Shown here: in pieces, positions 59,427-64,000 of the stretch | Position numbering within the stretch: the stretch's first letter is position 1 | Layout of the letters: each line of letters starts with the position of its first letter | Source of the DNA: Alphaproteobacteria bacterium US3C007 | GTDB taxonomy: Bacteria; Pseudomonadota; Alphaproteobacteria; Rhodobacterales; Rhodobacteraceae | DNA: 64,000 nucleotides | NCBI GenBank assembly: GCA_034423775.1 | Contig: CP139918.1 | Span: 372,001-436,000, forward strand | Reading direction: 5' to 3' | Program-made: the position numbers and the translations under genes | Notes under the pieces: model-generated | Databases searched by the model: none | What the model was told of the DNA's origin: nothing | The model's input: only the letters and a program-made list of their open reading frames with translations

Positions 59427-60184
59427 TATACTGCTCCTGCCTCTTTAAGTTTTTCAACCAGCTCATCGACCGAGCCCACTTTTATCCCGGCCGAACGCGC
59501 TTCGGGTTCGCCCGTATTCACAATGCTCAGGCGCGGCGCGACATCCACGCCCAAATCCGCCGCAGTTTTCTGATCCAAAGGCTTTTTCTTAGCCTTCATT
59601 ATATTGGGCAGCGAGGCATAGCGAGGCTCATTCAACCGCAAATCAACCGTAACAATCGCCGGCATAGTCACTTTAATCGTTTGCAGACCACCATCGACCT
59701 CGCGGGTGACAACCGCAGCATCGCCCTCAACGCTCAATTCAGATGCAAAGGTGGCCTGTGACCACCCCAACAGCGCGGCCAGCATTTGACCCGTTGCGTT
59801 CATATCATTGTCAATGGCTTGCTTGCCGCAGAGCACCAAACCAGGCTGCTCTTCATCCACAATCGCTTTGAGTATTTTTGCCACGGCCAAAGGCTCAATA
59901 TCTTGATGTACGTCTTCGGCGGCAACCACAAGGATTGCGCGATCCGCGCCCATCGCCAAGGCGGTACGCAAGGTTTCTTGGGCTTTTTCAACGCCAACAG
60001 ACACCGCGATAATCTCATCTGCCTTGCCCGCCTCTTTCAGACGGATTGCTTCCTCAACCGCGATTTCATCAAACGGGTTCATCGACATTTTGACATTGGC
60101 CAAATCGACGCCAGACCCATCCGCTTTCACGCGCACTTTCACATTATAATCTATTACGCGTTTGACAGGCACCAATACCTTCAT
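59426..60184 (-). CDS. etfB: Electron transfer flavoprotein subunit beta
   Basis: 252 residues starting [20 protein letters not shown], with [18 protein letters not shown] and the AMP-binding/signature region [25 protein letters not shown]. Ribosome site AAGGAG. First gene of etfBA; the 150-bp spacer before it separates it from the adenosyltransferase. Confidence 0.95.
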   Translation of the reverse strand: MKVLVPVKRVIDYNVKVRVKADGSGVDLANVKMSMNPFDEIAVEEAIRLKEAGKADEIIAVSVGVEKAQETLRTALAMGADRAILVVAAEDVHQDIEPLAVAKILKAIVDEEQPGLVLCGKQAIDNDMNATGQMLAALLGWSQATFASELSVEGDAAVVTREVDGGLQTIKVTMPAIVTVDLRLNEPRYASLPNIMKAKKKPLDQKTAADLGVDVAPRLSIVNTGEPEARSAGIKVGSVDELVEKLKEAGAV

Positions 60185-60335
60185 GGGGAGATCTCCTTCG
60201 CATTTTACGCTTTTTTAGCGCATCACCCATCCAAAATCTCACCCGTGATAATCCTATGGCGCCGAAAACGACAGCGAAAAATCGTCACAGTATGGGTCTA
60301 GGACGTCGCGTTTTTACAAAAAAATGCGATTTGAC

Positions 60336-60908
60336 TTATCTATTTGCACCAGGAACCCATAGCACGTCGTCAGCGCCAGCATTATTGGCGACGCGGCCTG
60401 CCACGAAGAACCAATCGCTCAACCGGTTCAAATACCGCACAGCATCGGGGTTGATCGCTTCCATGGTTGCAAGCTCAACACAAAGGCGCTCTGCACGGCG
60501 CGCCACAGTACGGCACACGTGTAGATGCGCTGACAACACGCTGCCGCCGGGCAAAATAAAGCTGCGTAAAGGCGAAAGTTGGGCATTCAGAACATCAATT
60601 TCATTTTCCAAACGCGTCACTTGCGATCCAGCCATGCGCAAGGGTGCGTATTCCGCTTCGTGATCGCGTTCCATCTCGGGACGGCACAGATCCGCGCCCA
60701 AATCAAACAGATCGTTCTGGATCAAGGAAAGCCATTGCCCCATATCACCATCTGCATGCAACCGGGCAACGCCCACCGTGGCGTTCAACTCATCAACCGT
60801 ACCATAGGCATTTACGCGCATAGAATGTTTGGCGACACGCGTGCCATTGCCCAGCGCGGTTTCACCATCATCTCCGGTTTTGGTGTAAATTTTGTTTAAA
60901 ACAACCAT
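60336..60908 (-). CDS. Cob(I)alamin adenosyltransferase, PduO type
   Basis: 190 residues from the ATG at 60908 (AAGGAG 6 nt upstream). The ATP-binding N-terminus is YTKTGDDGETALGNGTRVAKHSMRVNAYGTVDELNA; RTVARRAERLCVEL and YLNRLSDWFFVAGR complete the signature. It attaches the adenosyl group to cob(I)alamin for enzymes such as methylmalonyl-CoA mutase. It follows the small HIG1-like gene by 10 nt. Confidence 0.92.
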   Translation of the reverse strand: MVVLNKIYTKTGDDGETALGNGTRVAKHSMRVNAYGTVDELNATVGVARLHADGDMGQWLSLIQNDLFDLGADLCRPEMERDHEAEYAPLRMAGSQVTRLENEIDVLNAQLSPLRSFILPGGSVLSAHLHVCRTVARRAERLCVELATMEAINPDAVRYLNRLSDWFFVAGRVANNAGADDVLWVPGANR

Positions 60909-60918
60909 CTCAATCTCC

Positions 60919-61131
60919 TTAACGCGCAAAATAAACGAAGAGCAAAATCAACAGCACCGCGATGAATTGCGCAAAAATACGCAAGCGCATCAACTTATTT
61001 GCGTATTTGCGATTGAATTCACCACCCCGACCAAAGCCGCCAATGCCAATCATCAAAATGATTGCCACCGCTGCCATCGCCAAAATAACGATAATAAAAA
61101 GGGGATCTTGCGCCATATTCTGTGTTTCCAT
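60919..61131 (-). CDS. Twin-transmembrane small protein (HIG1-domain-like)
   Basis: 70 residues (ATG at 61131 with GAGG 4 nt upstream; a shorter start at 61116 is possible). Two membrane segments (LFIIVILAMAAVAIILMIGI and FAQFIAVLLILLFVYFA) flank the conserved GGEFNRKYANKLMRLR. HIG1-type proteins in bacteria and mitochondria associate with cytochrome c oxidase; that role here is inferred. It is probably co-transcribed with the adenosyltransferase gene. Confidence 0.85.
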   Translation of the reverse strand: METQNMAQDPLFIIVILAMAAVAIILMIGIGGFGRGGEFNRKYANKLMRLRIFAQFIAVLLILLFVYFAR

Positions 61132-61206
61132 TCTGCCTCACGTTTTATGTAGGCGTCTTCTTCCAAAAAGCGAAGGCCAATCTCCATGATTATGCGGCCC
61201 AGCCCT

Positions 61207-62037
61207 TTAACCGCGGGTCAGAAGGTAATCCAAAGCGCGCTGCGGTAGCAACCGGCGCATCCAACTGGCCATATAGGTGGGGGTGGTCACATAATAGCTG
61301 GCTTTTGGCGTCTTAACGCTGAGCGCGCGCAGCAGCGTATCGCTGACCGCACTGGCTGGCAATTCAAACTTATCTGGCCCCGCATCTTCATAAAGACGTT
61401 TTACCAAGTGACGTTCATAAAATACCGCGCGGGCTGATCCGCGCCAATCAATCCATTTCTCAAAATGTGGAATTGCGTTTTGACGAATATGACTGGTGAT
61501 CGGCCCCGGTTGAATTAGCACCACATCAATCGGGCTATCGCGCATTTCAAGCCGCAAAGTATGTGTCAGCCCTTCCAACGCAAATTTGCTGGCCACATAT
61601 GCCCCCCGCCATGGCAAGGCAACAAAGCCCAGCACTGAAGAACAATTGAGAATGCGCCCAAAACCCTGCGCGCGCATGATTGGAATGACTTGGCGGGTTA
61701 AATCGTGATATCCAAAGAGATTGGTTTCAAACAAAGCGGCTAAAGCGGCGCGTGGCAGATCCTCAACCGCGCCTGGGCAGGCAAAAGCGCCATTGTTGAA
61801 CACTGCATCAAGGCGCCCATCGGTTTTTTCGAGCACTTCTTGCAACCCCGATGCGATGGTGTTCTCCAAACTGTAATCTATCCGTACGCTCTCCAAGCCT
61901 TCGGCGCGCAGACGTGCCACATCATCCGCTTTCCGGCAACTGGCAAAAACCCGCCAACCTTCCGCCTGCAGCCGATGCGCCGCATCATAGCCAATGCCGG
62001 AAGAACATCCGGTGATGAGAATCGATTTTTGTTCCAT
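61207..62037 (-). CDS. Short-chain dehydrogenase/reductase
   Basis: 276 residues from the ATG at 62037 (MEQKSILITGCSSGIGYDAA); a start at 62076 would add 13 residues. The cofactor motif TGCSSGIG, the NNGAF block, catalytic Ser in NCSSVLGFV and YVASK (Tyr-X3-Lys) are present. It belongs to the classical SDRs; substrate unknown. Single gene between the HIG1-like gene and the divergent parC. Confidence 0.87.
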   Translation of the reverse strand: MEQKSILITGCSSGIGYDAAHRLQAEGWRVFASCRKADDVARLRAEGLESVRIDYSLENTIASGLQEVLEKTDGRLDAVFNNGAFACPGAVEDLPRAALAALFETNLFGYHDLTRQVIPIMRAQGFGRILNCSSVLGFVALPWRGAYVASKFALEGLTHTLRLEMRDSPIDVVLIQPGPITSHIRQNAIPHFEKWIDWRGSARAVFYERHLVKRLYEDAGPDKFELPASAVSDTLLRALSVKTPKASYYVTTPTYMASWMRRLLPQRALDYLLTRG

Positions 62038-62210
62038 CAGCTTTATACCCGTTTTAACCCAGTCCCCCTTGCGCATAATTTCCAGAAGGAGGCAATGTTT
62101 TATCGGTTTTGACAGCCAACCAAGCAGAAATGAATGTTTAAAGCAGACCGTTTAAAAAATTATGTCGCAGCCGCTTTACCTGCCAGAACACAGCGGCTAT
62201 CACATCATCT

Positions 62211-64000
62211 ATGGATGAAATAACCGACGACCCCAATATAGATGGCATCTCCTCTGAACCGCTGCGGCGGGCGATTGGCGATCGGTATTTAACCTATGCG
62301 CTCTCCACGATCATGCATCGCGCCCTGCCCGATGCCCGCGATGGCTTGAAGCCTGTGCATCGCCGCATCCTTTATGCGATGCGCGAATTGCGCCTCAGCG
62401 CAACTGGCGGGTTTCGTAAATCGGCCAAGATCAGCGGCGATGTGATGGGCAATTATCATCCCCATGGCGATGCTGCGATCTATGATGCGATGGCGCGCTT
62501 GGCCCAAGATTTCAATGTACGTTACACGCTTGTCGATGGGCAGGGAAATTTTGGCAATATTGACGGCGATAACCCTGCGGCCAGCCGCTATACAGAAGCA
62601 CGCATGACCGCAGTTGCCGAAGCACTTTTGGAAGGTTTGAACGAAAACGCGGTTGATTTTCGCGAAAATTACGATGGCACTTTGAGCGAGCCTGTAGTGC
62701 TGCCCGCCAGCTTTCCCAACCTATTGGCCAATGGCTCAAGCGGCATCGCGGTTGGCATGGCGACCAATATTCCGCCGCACAATATTGTCGAACTTTGTGA
62801 TGCCTGCTTGCATTTGATCAAAACACCAGACGCCCGAGACGATACGCTTTTGACCTATGTAAAAGGCCCTGATTTCCCCACCGGCGGCGTGATCGTAGAA
62901 ACCCCTGAATCGATGGCGCAAGCCTATCGTAGCGGCCGCGGTTCGTTTCGGTTGCGGTGCAAATGGCATGTCGAAGATCTTGGGCGCGGGCAATGGCAAA
63001 TTGTGATAACGGAAATTCCGTTTCAAGTTCAAAAATCCAAGTTAATCGAAAAAATCGCTGAATTAATCCAACTGAAAAAGCTACCGATTTTGGGTGATGT
63101 GCGCGATGAAAGCGCAGAAGATATCCGCCTTATCATCGAGCCACGGTCGAAGAACGTCGATCCGGATATGTTGATGGGTATGATGTATCGCAACTCGGAT
63201 CTGGAAATTCGCTTTGCGATGAACATGAATGTCTTGATCGATGGGCTGACCCCAAAAGTTTGTAGCATGAAAGAGGTGTTGCGGGCCTTTTTGGATCATC
63301 GCCAAGAGGTACTTTTGCGCCGTAGCAAATACCGGATCGATAAAATAGATCACCGGTTGGAAGTTTTAAACGGCTTGATCATTGCGTTTTTGAATCTGGA
63401 TCGGGTGATCGATATTATCCGCTATGATGAGGATCCAAAAGCCGCGCTTATGGCCGAAATCTGGGATCCCTCAAAACCCCGCGCCACGTCTGAGGCCGAT
63501 TATCGCGGCCCAAATCTTGAACAAACAGGCAGCCTCAGCGATGTTCAAGCAGAAGCTATCCTGAACATGCGCCTTCGTTCGTTACGGCGCTTGGAAGAGG
63601 TGCAATTGGTAAATGAGCGCGAGGCGTTGACCCTCGAGCGTGCGGGGTTGCAGGCCCTGCTGGATGATACGGCGCTGCAATGGGCGAAAGTGTCTGAAGA
63701 AATCAAAGCCACAAAAAAACAATTCGGCAAAGACTATGCTGGTGGCGCGCGGCGTACGGTGTTTTCAGAAGCACAAGACGTTGAAGATGTGCCGATTGAA
63801 GCGATGATCGATCGCGAGCCAATCACCGTTGTCTGCAGCAAAATGGGGTGGATCCGCGCGATGACCGGGCATATCGACCTTGCCCGCGAGCTTAAGTTCA
63901 AGGATGGCGATGAAAGCGCTTTTATATTCCACGCCGAAACCACCGATCGGCTATTGGTCTTTGCCAGCAACGGCCGCTTTTACACAATCTCGGCCGCCAA
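62211..64000 (+). CDS. parC: DNA topoisomerase IV subunit A (5' part, runs off the window)
   Basis: 596 codons are visible from the ATG at 62211. The breakage-reunion domain has GLKPVHRRILYAM, GNYHPHGDAAIYDAM (quinolone-resistance region) and the catalytic Tyr127 in ASRYTEARM. PHNIVELCDACLHLI and the tower/coiled-coil region QAEAILNMRLRSLRRLEEVQL follow. ParC decatenates daughter chromosomes with ParE. The C-terminal beta-propeller begins near the edge and is cut. Confidence 0.93.
   Translation, partial: MDEITDDPNIDGISSEPLRRAIGDRYLTYALSTIMHRALPDARDGLKPVHRRILYAMRELRLSATGGFRKSAKISGDVMGNYHPHGDAAIYDAMARLAQDFNVRYTLVDGQGNFGNIDGDNPAASRYTEARMTAVAEALLEGLNENAVDFRENYDGTLSEPVVLPASFPNLLANGSSGIAVGMATNIPPHNIVELCDACLHLIKTPDARDDTLLTYVKGPDFPTGGVIVETPESMAQAYRSGRGSFRLRCKWHVEDLGRGQWQIVITEIPFQVQKSKLIEKIAELIQLKKLPILGDVRDESAEDIRLIIEPRSKNVDPDMLMGMMYRNSDLEIRFAMNMNVLIDGLTPKVCSMKEVLRAFLDHRQEVLLRRSKYRIDKIDHRLEVLNGLIIAFLNLDRVIDIIRYDEDPKAALMAEIWDPSKPRATSEADYRGPNLEQTGSLSDVQAEAILNMRLRSLRRLEEVQLVNEREALTLERAGLQALLDDTALQWAKVSEEIKATKKQFGKDYAGGARRTVFSEAQDVEDVPIEAMIDREPITVVCSKMGWIRAMTGHIDLARELKFKDGDESAFIFHAETTDRLLVFASNGRFYTISAA

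Noticed and set aside
1..64000. CRISPR arrays, rRNA genes, insertion sequences, prophage genes
   Set aside because: No regularly spaced repeats, rRNA signatures, transposases with terminal repeats, or phage structural genes were seen anywhere in the window.

Overview
The window comes from an alphaproteobacterium, most likely a marine member of the Rhodobacteraceae (Roseobacter group). The evidence is the protein sequences (RpoA, SecY, ChvI, HprK, EF-Tu), the gene order rplQ-degQ-rarA-crcB-rluC-HAD-ATP12, the short HPr kinase, and the ChvI/ChvG-HprK-RapZ-EIIA-HPr module. The moderate GC content and AT-rich intergenic DNA suggest a pelagic lineage such as the RCA/Planktomarina branch; that is inference, and no database was searched.

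Layout. (1) 1-6.1 kb, minus strand: the start of an L-amino-acid ABC transporter binding protein, then a tightly packed run read degQ, rarA, crcB, rluC-type synthase, HAD phosphatase, ATP12. (2) 6.2-38.1 kb, minus strand: the transcription/translation supercluster, read secE-nusG-rplKAJL-rpoBC-rpsLG-fusA-tuf1, then the S10, spc and alpha operons to rplQ. Internal promoters (best cases before rpsL, rplO and rpsM), terminators, and many GC-rich stem-loops without U-tracts lie in the spacers. (3) 38.1-48.0 kb: an accessory island between secE and tRNA-Trp. It holds a cupin, an FMN/4Fe-4S/FAD oxidoreductase, a GPH-family transporter, a membrane methyltransferase-like protein, a histidine phosphatase, several tiny genes, a small-protein family with tandem intact copies and a decayed copy, a broken HD-hydrolase gene and other relics. 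(4) 48.0-49.6 kb: tRNA-Trp and tuf2, a second EF-Tu gene identical to tuf1. (5) 49.8-57.2 kb, plus strand: a cytochrome P450, then chvI-chvG-hprK-rapZ-EIIA-HPr and an acyltransferase. (6) 57.2-62.0 kb, minus strand: 3-hydroxybutyryl-CoA dehydrogenase, etfA, etfB, a PduO-type cobalamin adenosyltransferase, a HIG1-like small membrane protein and an SDR. (7) 62.2-64.0 kb, plus strand: the 5' part of parC.

How the parts work together. Regions 2 and 4 make the core gene-expression machinery. In related bacteria tuf2-trnW lies directly upstream of secE, so region 3 looks like a roughly 10-kb insertion into an otherwise conserved block. No integrase, transposase or attachment repeat was seen, and the island carries several decaying genes. 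Region 5 couples an envelope-sensing two-component system to a regulatory phosphotransferase relay that has no sugar permease. Region 6 delivers electrons from beta-oxidation-type dehydrogenases via ETF.

The most novel material is in the island: the uncharacterised small-protein family, a 39-bp element shared upstream of two separate minus-strand genes, and several genes of fewer than 60 codons.
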